The notes under the pieces were generated by a model. It searched no databases, was not told where the DNA came from, and saw only the letters and a list, made by a program, of their open reading frames with translations. From assembly GCF_016065055.1 (NCBI RefSeq), contig NZ_CP065856.1, positions 1,797,836-1,861,835 of the forward strand: a stretch of 64,000 nt of DNA, read 5' to 3'. This document shows, one piece after another, positions 16,832 through 24,263 of this stretch. Source of the DNA: Halosimplex litoreum. Its GTDB lineage: Archaea; Halobacteriota; Halobacteria; Halobacteriales; Haloarculaceae. Within the stretch, counting starts at the first letter, position 1; each line of letters begins with the position of its first letter. The translations under genes and the position numbers were made by a program.

Positions 16832-17839
16832 ATGCAAGCCGCAGCGTTCACCGACCTCGTCGGCCCCGAAGGCGTAGGCGTGGTCGACCGCCCCGACCCC
16901 GAGCCCGACCGAGACGAGGCCGTCGTCGACGTCGAAGCCTGCTCGATCAACCGCCACGACCTGTGGATCCTGGAAGGCGACTCCGCGATGGTCGACGCCG
17001 ACGACCTCCCGTTCGTCTCCGGGCTCGACGTGGCCGGGACCGTCCGCGAGGTGGGTCCCGACGTATCGACCGTCGAACCGGGCGACCGCGTCGTCCTCTG
17101 CCCCAACGAGACGTGCGGGCGGTGTCGATTCTGTCGTGAAGGCCCCGAAAACCTCTGTGAGAACTTCTCGCTGTATCACGGCGGGCTGGCCGAGCGAGCG
17201 CGCGTGAGCGCCGACCGACTCGTCGCCCTCCCCGACGGTATCGACGCGACGACCGCCGCCGCGCTCCCGACGGCGTACGTGACCGCCTACCGGATGCTCC
17301 AGCGCGCCGACGTGGAGGCGAGCGACCGCGTGTTCGTCCCCGGCGCGACCGGCGGCGTCGGCGTCGCCACCGTTCAACTGTGCGACGCCCTCGGCCTCGA
17401 ATCCGTCGGGACCTCCCGCTCGGCCGCGAAACTCGACCGCGTTCGCGCGGTCGGCCTCGACCGAGGGATCGAATCGGGCGACGTCGACGAGATCGAGGCG
17501 GCGATCGACGAACCGGTCGACGCCGTACTCAACCACCTCGGCGGCGCGTACTCGAAGGTGGGCCAGTCGGTGCTGCGCCGCGGCGGGACCATGGTCGTCT
17601 GCGGACGTACGGCCGGCGGAACGTCCGAATTCGACGTGGCCGATCTGTTTCTGGCCCACAAGCGGATCGTCGGCTCGACGATGGGCACCCAGCCCGACCT
17701 ACAGCGGCTGGTCGAACTCGTCGCCGACGAGGCGTTCTCGCCCGTGATCGACGAGACCTACCCGCTCGCCGAGACCGGCGCAGCGTTCGCCGCGATGCAA
17801 GAACGGGAGAGCGTCGGGAAGCTAGTGGTCGAGCCGTAG
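16832..17839 (+). CDS. MDR-family dehydrogenase (quinone oxidoreductase-like, structural zinc)
   Basis: 335 residues. GroES-like N-domain, then NAD(P)-binding GATGGVGVATVQL (about 172-184). The structural-zinc loop has all four cysteines (TCGRCRFCREGPENLC). The catalytic zinc site is not intact: the usual GHE is replaced by GLDVAG and the first-ligand region reads ACSINRHDL, as in zinc-independent quinone oxidoreductase and enoyl reductase relatives. It probably reduces or oxidises a small carbonyl or enone with NAD(P)H. The ATG at 16832 fits the family's MQAAAF start. Monocistronic. Confidence 0.86.
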   Translation: MQAAAFTDLVGPEGVGVVDRPDPEPDRDEAVVDVEACSINRHDLWILEGDSAMVDADDLPFVSGLDVAGTVREVGPDVSTVEPGDRVVLCPNETCGRCRFCREGPENLCENFSLYHGGLAERARVSADRLVALPDGIDATTAAALPTAYVTAYRMLQRADVEASDRVFVPGATGGVGVATVQLCDALGLESVGTSRSAAKLDRVRAVGLDRGIESGDVDEIEAAIDEPVDAVLNHLGGAYSKVGQSVLRRGGTMVVCGRTAGGTSEFDVADLFLAHKRIVGSTMGTQPDLQRLVELVADEAFSPVIDETYPLAETGAAFAAMQERESVGKLVVEP

Positions 17840-17882
17840 CGGCGGAGAAACTCGACGCTCGTCGACGAAGTGTCAGAAAACA

Positions 17883-17955
17883 TAGTCCTGGGAGGATTCG
17901 AACCTCCGTCGTAGCCCCCAGAAGGCTACATGATTGGCCACTACACCACAGGACT
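17883..17955 (-). tRNA. tRNA-Gln (anticodon CUG)
   Basis: Read on the minus strand the cloverleaf is complete: acceptor AGTCCTG pairs with CAGGACT, anticodon stem TAGCC/GGCTA encloses the loop TTCTGGG with anticodon CTG, and the T arm is GGAGG-TTCGAAT-CCTCC. The discriminator base is A and CCA is not encoded. No intron is present. It decodes CAG, the major glutamine codon at this GC. In many archaea it is charged first with Glu and then amidated. Confidence 0.95.
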
Positions 17956-18011
17956 TCACTCAGTTATACTGCGGTCCCGTATTTCAGTGTTGCGGACTCG
18001 TACGCGCCGTG

Positions 18012-18875
18012 TTACCGTGTTTCAGTCGCTTTCGCTCCGCCGTTTTCCTCGACGGTCGGAGGGGCGAAGTGCTCCCGTCGGTGGCAGTTCGCACAGAGAA
18101 CGACACAGCGGTCGACTTCCGTTCGGACTTCGCTCTCCTCGGCGCCGTCGGAGATCAGTTGTCCCACCGATCCCGACTTCTCGTCGGGGTCCGAGTGATG
18201 GAACTGGAGACACACCGGGTCCGTCTCGGAGCAGCGGCGACAGCCGCGCTCGGCCCGACGCTCGTGGGACCACCGGCGCAGGCGCTCTCGTTTCGTCCGC
18301 GGTCCGTCCGCGCGGCCGACGACCGCCGGCCGCCGGTCGTGTCGTCTCCGATGGCAGTTGGCGCAGACCACGTCGCACTTCTCGAATTCTCTCCGGAGCG
18401 CCTCGCGGCCGTGGCCGTGCGTGATCAGGTCGGTAACGGCCATCTCCTTCTCGGCGCTGTCCCGGTGGTGGAAATCCAGACAGGCCGGGTCTGACTCGCC
18501 GCAGTCGACACACCCCCGTTCGCGCTTCCGGTCGTTGACCCACGCGCGAAGCCTCGCCCGCCGACGCAACGTCCGCTCGGTATTGTGCTCCGCGTTCCGA
18601 TAGTGCCAGCGCTGATCCTGCGAGAGGTCTTCCCACGACATCTCGTCGGGGAGTTCGACTCCCTCGGGTTTCGGAGCGACCCGAGACCCGCGCGACGTGC
18701 TCGTCGACAACCCCGCCCGCTCTTTCGCGTCGTTCCACCCGCCGACGACTCGCAGAATCGTCGACGCCGCCGGCGTCAGTCCCAGTTCCTCGTACTGCGC
18801 CTTCGACGGTGACTCCCCCAGTCGTCGTGCGGCCTCCCGCAGCGACTCGATACACTCGGACTCCGTCGTCGCCAT
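18012..18875 (-). CDS. Protein with two tandem HNH endonuclease domains
   Basis: 287 residues from ATG 18875 (a GTG at 18881 is also possible). Residues about 20-60 resemble the helical repeat associated with homing and HNH endonucleases (SPSKAQYEELGLTPAAS then WNDAKERAGL). Two HNH modules follow, each with CxxC...C-L-x-FHH...CANCHRRxH: the first near 125-180 and the second near 215-272. Both keep the zinc cysteines, the HH pair and the terminal histidine, so both may be active or one may serve binding. Such proteins cut or nick DNA in a metal-dependent way. It abuts tRNA-Gln (57-base gap), a typical landing place for mobile DNA, but no other mobility gene is seen. Confidence 0.82.
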   Translation of the reverse strand: MATTESECIESLREAARRLGESPSKAQYEELGLTPAASTILRVVGGWNDAKERAGLSTSTSRGSRVAPKPEGVELPDEMSWEDLSQDQRWHYRNAEHNTERTLRRRARLRAWVNDRKRERGCVDCGESDPACLDFHHRDSAEKEMAVTDLITHGHGREALRREFEKCDVVCANCHRRRHDRRPAVVGRADGPRTKRERLRRWSHERRAERGCRRCSETDPVCLQFHHSDPDEKSGSVGQLISDGAEESEVRTEVDRCVVLCANCHRREHFAPPTVEENGGAKATETR

Positions 18876-18987
18876 GGACACGGCGACTTGCCTCCGCTCT
18901 GTGTCAAAAAGTCTCGGACCACCCCGACCGACGCACTCGCTCGTACACCGGTCGGCGCCGATTCGACGTGCGGCACCCTCGGACCGC

Positions 18988-19896
18988 TCAGATCTCGTCG
19001 GCGGTCGGGTAGTCGGTGCCGAACACGTCCTCGACGACGGCGTCGTCGTCGGTCTCGGATTGGGTGTCTTCGTCGCCTTCCCCTTCCTCGGCGGGACTGA
19101 CGCTCCCCGTCCGGTAGCCGTCGAGGTCCAGCGTCACGTGGTCGAAGCCGAGTTCGCCGATGTACTGGCGGGCGGCGCGGACGAACTCGGGGTCCAGCGC
19201 GTCTTCGAGTTCGTCCTCACCGACCTCGATGCGGGCGATACCGTCGTGGTCGCGGACGCGAAACTGCTCGAAGCCCCAAGTCCGCAGGACGGTCTCGGCC
19301 TGTTCGATGCGCCCGAGACGCTCCTCGGTGACCTCCAGACCGGTCGGGATCCGCGAGGAGAGACAGGCCATCGAGGGCTTGTCCGCCACCGAGAGGCCGT
19401 AGTCGTCGGCGATCTCACGGACCTCCGACTTGGCGATGTCGTGTTTCAGCAGGGGGGAGTAGGCGTCGAGTTCGTCGACGGCCTGCAGGCCGGGGCGGTG
19501 GCCCTCACCGGGGTCGGAGGCGTTGGTGCCGTCACAGACCACGTCGATGCCGAGCTCCTCGGCGTGGTCGAACATCGCGCCCAGCCGCATGGTGCGACAG
19601 TGATAGCAGCGGTCGTCGCCGTTCTCGACGAACGCCTGGCTGTCGAGTTCGGAGAACTCGACGACCTCGTGGCGGATACCGATCTCGTCGGCGACGCGGC
19701 GGGCGTCGTCGAGTTCGGCGTCGGGGAGCGTCTCGCTTTTGGCCGTGCAGGCGACGGCGTCGTCGCCGAGCGCGTCGTGGGCGATGGCGGCGACGGCGCT
19801 GGAGTCCACACCACCGGAGAAGGCGACGAGGACGCCGTCGCGGTCGGCCAGGTCGGCGCGCGCGGCGGCGAGCTTGTCGGCGACCGAAGTGCTCAT
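18988..19896 (-). CDS. larE: LarE-like ATP-dependent sacrificial sulfur transferase / PP-loop protein
   Basis: 302 residues from the ATG giving MSTSVADKL. The PP-loop SGGVDSS is at residues 27-33; DRCYHCR near 98 carries the cysteines characteristic of LarE-type enzymes, and MACLSSRIPTG is the family's second signature. LarE adenylates a nicotinate-derived mononucleotide carboxylate and donates sulfur for the nickel-pincer cofactor of lactate racemase-type enzymes. The protein ends with an acidic, low-complexity tail of about 40 residues. No larA, larB or larC is in the window, so the physiological role could also be another thiolation. Confidence 0.85.
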   Translation of the reverse strand: MSTSVADKLAAARADLADRDGVLVAFSGGVDSSAVAAIAHDALGDDAVACTAKSETLPDAELDDARRVADEIGIRHEVVEFSELDSQAFVENGDDRCYHCRTMRLGAMFDHAEELGIDVVCDGTNASDPGEGHRPGLQAVDELDAYSPLLKHDIAKSEVREIADDYGLSVADKPSMACLSSRIPTGLEVTEERLGRIEQAETVLRTWGFEQFRVRDHDGIARIEVGEDELEDALDPEFVRAARQYIGELGFDHVTLDLDGYRTGSVSPAEEGEGDEDTQSETDDDAVVEDVFGTDYPTADEI

Positions 19897-20111
19897 CGCA
19901 GGCGATTCGGTGTGAACGGGCAAAAGCCCGTTGTTCGCCGTCGCCGCCGGCGAGTGCTTGCCTCGGCCCTTTCGGCGCGGCGGTCGACGGTCAGATATGA
20001 GGGTTCGTTCACGCGGTCGAACGCCGCGTCGGTGGGTCGAACTCGGGGCAGAGACGCGGTCGACGAGCCCGCAGCGGTCGGACAGTCGAGGCCCCGAGCC
20101 CACGGTGCATT

Positions 20112-21095
20112 ATGAGTGACGCCGACGCGTCGGGGTCCACCGACGCCGGCGGGGGCGGCCTCCGTCACTGGTTGTTCCTGGACGGGAACCGCCTGCTGAT
20201 AACGGCGCTGGTCAGTGTGGGCGTGTTCGCGGTCGTCCGCGTCGCCGTCGCCGCCGGCGTCCTCGCGGTCGGCCCGAGCGGCAACGTGCCGACGGTGTTC
20301 GGGAGCGGCATCACCGCCGGGGTGTTCACGCTCGTCACGCTGACGCTGACGGTCAACCAGCTCGTCTCCTCGCAGGTGTTCGGCAAGCCCGACTCGCTGC
20401 GACAGCGCTACGAGAAGGGCGCACAGTTGCGCGACCGCGTCGCGGCGCTGAGCGACCGGCCGGCGACCCCGGTCGACACCGCCGACTTCGTCGCGGTCGT
20501 CGGCGAGGCGCTGGACGAGCGCGCCGATTCGCTGCGCGGCTCACGGCTGGGGACGGCGAGCGCCGACGCCGACGGGGACCCGTCGTCGCTCGCGAGCGAC
20601 CTCGACGACTTCGCCGACGAGATCACGCGCGTCTCCGGGGAGATGGAACCGGTCGAAGCGATCTCGGCGACCGCCGGGTCGGACTACGCTCGCCTCCGAC
20701 GGCGCATCCGGGTCGTGACCGCGGACGCGGAACTCACCGAGTCCGTCGCCGACGACCTCGACGCGGTCGAGGAGCTGCTGGGCCACCTCTCGGTCGCTCG
20801 GCAGTACTTCAAGACGCTCACGCTCCACCAAGAACTGGCGAAACTCTCGCGGGAGATTATCTACCTGAGCGTCCCCTGTCTGCTCGTCGCGGTCGCCGTC
20901 CCGCTGCTGTATCGCTCGAACGGGGCGACGCTGTCGGCAGCGGCGCTGCCGTGGGCGGTCAGCACCGCGGTCGCGGTCGTGCTCGCGCCGCTGGTCCTGC
21001 TCGTGGTCCGGCTCCTGCGCGTCTCGACGGTGATGCGCTACACGATCTCGGCCGCCCCCTTCGCGCCGCCGGAGGACTGGCCCTGGAACGAGTGA
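20112..21095 (+). CDS. Multi-pass membrane protein of unknown function
   Basis: 327 residues. Two transmembrane helices at about 28-52 and 58-80, a long soluble acidic middle (about 95-240) with a predicted helical character, and two more helices near 253-270 and 277-302, followed by a short tail ending PPEDWPWNE. This resembles haloarchaeal proteins annotated only as hypothetical. No catalytic motif is seen. It is 71 bases upstream of the HhH-MutS gene on the same strand but probably has its own promoter. Confidence 0.75.
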   Translation: MSDADASGSTDAGGGGLRHWLFLDGNRLLITALVSVGVFAVVRVAVAAGVLAVGPSGNVPTVFGSGITAGVFTLVTLTLTVNQLVSSQVFGKPDSLRQRYEKGAQLRDRVAALSDRPATPVDTADFVAVVGEALDERADSLRGSRLGTASADADGDPSSLASDLDDFADEITRVSGEMEPVEAISATAGSDYARLRRRIRVVTADAELTESVADDLDAVEELLGHLSVARQYFKTLTLHQELAKLSREIIYLSVPCLLVAVAVPLLYRSNGATLSAAALPWAVSTAVAVVLAPLVLLVVRLLRVSTVMRYTISAAPFAPPEDWPWNE

Positions 21096-21166
21096 GTCGG
21101 TGGTCCCCGTCACGGTCCCGTCACAGGCGCGGGATTTTTCTCCGCCGGTGGTAATGTGGCGGGTAG

Positions 21167-23149
21167 ATGGACATCGAGACGATCCCCGGGGTCGGCGAGA
21201 AGACGGCCGCGGCGCTGTCGGAACTCGACGACCCCGAGCGGGCGCTGCGCGACGGGGACGTGGCCGCGCTCGCCCGCGCGCCGGGCATCAGCGACGGCCG
21301 CGCCGCCCGCATCGCCCGCGCAGCCATCCGCCGCGAACACGGCGATCCGGGCGGGTTCGCCGCCACGCCGCGCGCCCAGGAGATCTACCGCGACGCCCTC
21401 GATCTGGTCGCCGACCACGCCGTCACTCGCTACGCCGAACGCCGCCTGGAGACGTTCTACCCCTCACCCTCCGGTTCACGCGTCGAGGAGGCCCGCGAGT
21501 TCGCCGCCCGAGCGATGGATCGCGAGCCCGACGACGAGATCCGCGGCGCGCTGGCCGGCGTCGAACCGCTGGAATCGCCGCCGAGCGTCCGCGTGCGGGA
21601 CCGCTGTCTCGCCACGACCGACGCCGAGACCTACGCCCGCGCCCAGGAGGCGCTGCCCGAGGTCAGCGTCGAGATCGTCGACGACGCCCGCGGCCTGGCC
21701 GATCTGGCTCGCGGCTACGCCACCGTCGTCGCGCTCGACGACGCCTTCACCGGCGTCGAGGTCGACGGCGACGTGCGCGTCGAGCCCGACGCGCTGGAGG
21801 ACCCCGCGACCGTCGTCCCCGAGCGCACGCTGGCCTTCTTCGCCCACAACCGCAACCGCCTCCGCGCTGCCGTCGAGGTCCACCGCGTCGCCGGTCTGGA
21901 TCCGCCCTGCGACCTGGACGAACTCGCCGACGCGCTGGCCCGCATCGACGACGACGGCAACGTCGCCGACGACGACCGGCTCCAGCAGTTGCAGACCGCC
22001 GTCGACGACCTCGACGCGGCCGTCTCGACCGCCGAGAGCGTCGCCAACGACCGCCTCCGGGGAGCTATCGAGGAACGGGACGTGACCATCGAGGGCGCCG
22101 ACCTGCTCTCGCTGGTCGAGCAGGGCGCCGGCGTCGACTCGCTGTTGCAGCGCGAACTCGCCGACGAGTACGCAGAAGCGGTCGACGACGCCCGCGAGCA
22201 CCTCGTCGACGCGCTCGGGCTGGACGACTACGCCGACGTGGCTCGTCGCGCCTTCCCCGACCAGCCGACCTTCCCCGTCGAGCGCGACGAGGAAGTCGTC
22301 TCCCGACTGCGCGAGGAACTCACCACCGCCCGCGACCGCCGGGCGACCACCCTCAAGCGGGCGGTGGCGACCGACCTCGCCGACGCCCGTGCGGACGCCG
22401 AGGCGCTGGCCGAGGCCGCCCTCGAACTCGACGTCGAACTCGCGATCGCCCGCTTCGCCCGCGCGTACGACGCCACGTTGCCCGAGATCGGCGGCGACGG
22501 GGTCGCCATCGAGGGCGGCCGCTCGCCGCTACTGGACGTGGCCGACGACGATATCGACCCCGTCGACTACGAGGTCGAAGGGGTAGCGCTCCTGACGGGC
22601 GTCAACAGCGGTGGGAAGACCTCCGTCCTCGATCTGGTGGCGCTGACGGTCACGCTCGCGCACATGGGCCTGCCCGTCCCCGCAGACTCGGCCCGCGTCG
22701 AGCACGTCGAGGAACTGCACTACCACGCCAAGACCCAGGGGACGCTGGACGCCGGCGCCTTCGAGTCCACCCTCCGGGAGTTCGGCGGCCTCGTCGACGA
22801 CATCCGGTCGGGCGATGGCGACGACGTTGTCGTCCTCGTCGACGAACTCGAGAGCATCACCGAACCGGGCGCCAGCGCGAAGATCATGGCCGGCATCCTC
22901 GAGGCGTTCGACGCTACCGGCGCCACCGCCGTCTTCGTCACCCACCTGGCTCGGGAGATCCAGGACGCCGCACGCACCGAGTTAGCCGTCGACGGCATCG
23001 AGGCCGAAGGCTTGGTCGACGGCGAGCTGAAAGTCGACCGCTCGCCGGTCAAGGACGTGCTCGCGCGCTCGACGCCCGAACTCATCGTCGAGAAACTCGC
23101 CGACGAACGCGACGGCTTCTACGTGGAACTGCTGGAGAAGTTCGACTGA
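21167..23149 (+). CDS. MutS-family ATPase with N-terminal helix-hairpin-helix
   Basis: 660 residues. The N-terminus has helix-hairpin-helix DNA-binding motifs (IETIPGVGEKTAAAL and APGISDGRAARI) in place of the MutS mismatch-binding domain I. A central helical lever/clamp region follows. The ABC-type ATPase is C-terminal: Walker A GVNSGGKTS (about 478-486), Walker B VVVLVDELESI and the following THLAREI histidine. This architecture belongs to an archaeal MutS-like lineage distinct from bacterial-type MutS1, lacking the mismatch-recognising Phe-x-Glu. It likely binds branched or recombination DNA; its pathway is not established. Confidence 0.87.
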   Translation: MDIETIPGVGEKTAAALSELDDPERALRDGDVAALARAPGISDGRAARIARAAIRREHGDPGGFAATPRAQEIYRDALDLVADHAVTRYAERRLETFYPSPSGSRVEEAREFAARAMDREPDDEIRGALAGVEPLESPPSVRVRDRCLATTDAETYARAQEALPEVSVEIVDDARGLADLARGYATVVALDDAFTGVEVDGDVRVEPDALEDPATVVPERTLAFFAHNRNRLRAAVEVHRVAGLDPPCDLDELADALARIDDDGNVADDDRLQQLQTAVDDLDAAVSTAESVANDRLRGAIEERDVTIEGADLLSLVEQGAGVDSLLQRELADEYAEAVDDAREHLVDALGLDDYADVARRAFPDQPTFPVERDEEVVSRLREELTTARDRRATTLKRAVATDLADARADAEALAEAALELDVELAIARFARAYDATLPEIGGDGVAIEGGRSPLLDVADDDIDPVDYEVEGVALLTGVNSGGKTSVLDLVALTVTLAHMGLPVPADSARVEHVEELHYHAKTQGTLDAGAFESTLREFGGLVDDIRSGDGDDVVVLVDELESITEPGASAKIMAGILEAFDATGATAVFVTHLAREIQDAARTELAVDGIEAEGLVDGELKVDRSPVKDVLARSTPELIVEKLADERDGFYVELLEKFD

Positions 23150-23254
23150 GCGGGCACGGTCGCGGATTCGAGTCGACCGGTGGCGATGTGACGCGGATTC
23201 AGATCGACGGTAGCGGTGGCGCGTGCGACGGACCCGCGCGAGGTCCGCTCGAAC

Positions 23255-23968
23255 TCACTCGGGGCGGGAGTAGGCGGTCGCGGAGGCGGTCTTCCTGGAG
23301 CGGACGGCGCCGACGACGGCGTAGACGAAGGGCGTGTCGGCGACGGCGACGAACAGTTTGAAGAGGTACTGGCCGGCGATGAGGGTGACGGCGCCCGACA
23401 GCGAGGTCGAACCGAGGAGGACGAACCCGACGAGGATGAAGATGACCGTGTCGACGAGCTGGCTGGTCGCGGTCGAGCCGACGTTGCGCAGCCAGAGGTG
23501 GTCGCCGTCGGTGGCCTCGCGGATCCAGTGGAAGGCGAACACGTCCCAGTTCTGGCTGACGACGTACGCCGAGAGGCTGGCGACGACGATGGCGGTGCTG
23601 GAGCCGAGCACGCTCCGGAACGCGCCGAGGTCGATCTGGCCGGGTTCGGTCTGTGGGAGCGCCGGTGCCTCGATGGTGCTCCAGACCAGCACGAGCATGA
23701 CGACGTTCATCAGGAAGCCGACGTTGACGACGACGGTGGCGGCCTTCCGGCCGTACAGCTCCGAGTAGCAGTCCGAGGCGAAGAACGTCACGGCGTAGGC
23801 CAGCGCCGCGCCCGGGAGGACGAGCGCGCCGCCGGCCAGCGGAAGCTGGAACGGGAGCTGGAACATCAGCAGCTTCGAGGCGGTCAGCTGCGCGGTGACG
23901 ATGGCGGTGACGAACAGCCCGACGAGGCCGACCTGCACCGGCGAGAGGGCGGGACGGGGCTCGCTCAT
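23255..23968 (-). CDS. Queuosine/archaeosine precursor transporter (YhhQ/VUT family)
   Basis: 237 residues with six hydrophobic segments. Family marks are LTASKLLMF in helix 1 and the FFASDCYSELYGRKAA motif after helix 2, followed by the Q-N-W-D and SQLVDTVIF signatures. Bacterial YhhQ imports preQ0/preQ1; archaea use preQ0 to make archaeosine at tRNA position 15. Import of a preQ-type base is therefore the likely role. Its ATG overlaps the stop codon of the upstream ribbon-helix-helix gene (ATGA), so the two are co-translated. Confidence 0.88.
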   Translation of the reverse strand: MSEPRPALSPVQVGLVGLFVTAIVTAQLTASKLLMFQLPFQLPLAGGALVLPGAALAYAVTFFASDCYSELYGRKAATVVVNVGFLMNVVMLVLVWSTIEAPALPQTEPGQIDLGAFRSVLGSSTAIVVASLSAYVVSQNWDVFAFHWIREATDGDHLWLRNVGSTATSQLVDTVIFILVGFVLLGSTSLSGAVTLIAGQYLFKLFVAVADTPFVYAVVGAVRSRKTASATAYSRPE

Positions 23969-24141
23969 CGCTCCTCGTCGAGCCGGCCCTGGCGGGCGTC
24001 GATGTCGTCGAGCATATCGAGCGTCTTGCGCATCGACGCGCGGATCGCCTCGCTGCGGTTGACGAACTTGCCGTCCTCGCCGACGTGTTCGTCCATGTCG
24101 TCCAGTAACTCCTGGGGAACCTCCACGCTGATCTTCGGCAT
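23965..24141 (-). CDS. Ribbon-helix-helix (CopG/MetJ-type) transcription regulator
   Basis: 58 residues from the ATG giving MPKISVEVPQELLDDMDEHV. The short beta strand KISVEV, then helix A and the NRSEAIRASMRKTLDML helix B, form a classic dimeric ribbon-helix-helix DNA binder; the loop VGEDGKFVNRSE is typical of haloarchaeal members. The stop codon overlaps the start of the YhhQ gene by four bases. A TATA box 27-30 bases upstream on the minus strand marks a leaderless transcript. Regulation of the co-transcribed transporter, possibly by a nickel- or ligand-free mechanism, is inference. Confidence 0.85.
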   Translation of the reverse strand: MPKISVEVPQELLDDMDEHVGEDGKFVNRSEAIRASMRKTLDMLDDIDARQGRLDEER

Positions 24142-24166
24142 GATATTACTCGGAGGTTCCTCGACG

Positions 24167-24172
24167 AATATA
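24167..24172 (-). promoter_or_regulatory. TATA box of the RHH-yhhQ operon
   Basis: TATATT on the minus strand, centred about 29 bases before the ATG at 24141. The spacing implies a leaderless transcript for the two-gene unit. Confidence 0.55.
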
Positions 24173-24233
24173 GGCGGTTCGATCCCGACGACCGGATCAC
24201 CTCGCTCGTACCGACGCGCCACCATGCAGCACG

Positions 24234-24238
24234 TTTAT
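24234..24238 (+). promoter_or_regulatory. TATA element of the first histidine kinase gene
   Basis: TTTAT lies 26-30 bases before the GTG at 24264, supporting that GTG as a leaderless start over the ATG at 24237, which would sit inside the promoter. Confidence 0.5.
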
Positions 24239-24263
24239 GAGAAGCTCCGGCATACACGGTTCC

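Noticed and set aside
17883..18875. tRNA-Gln plus HNH gene as an integrative element with attachment sites
   Set aside because: No duplicated tRNA 3' end, integrase or foreign cargo was found on either side.
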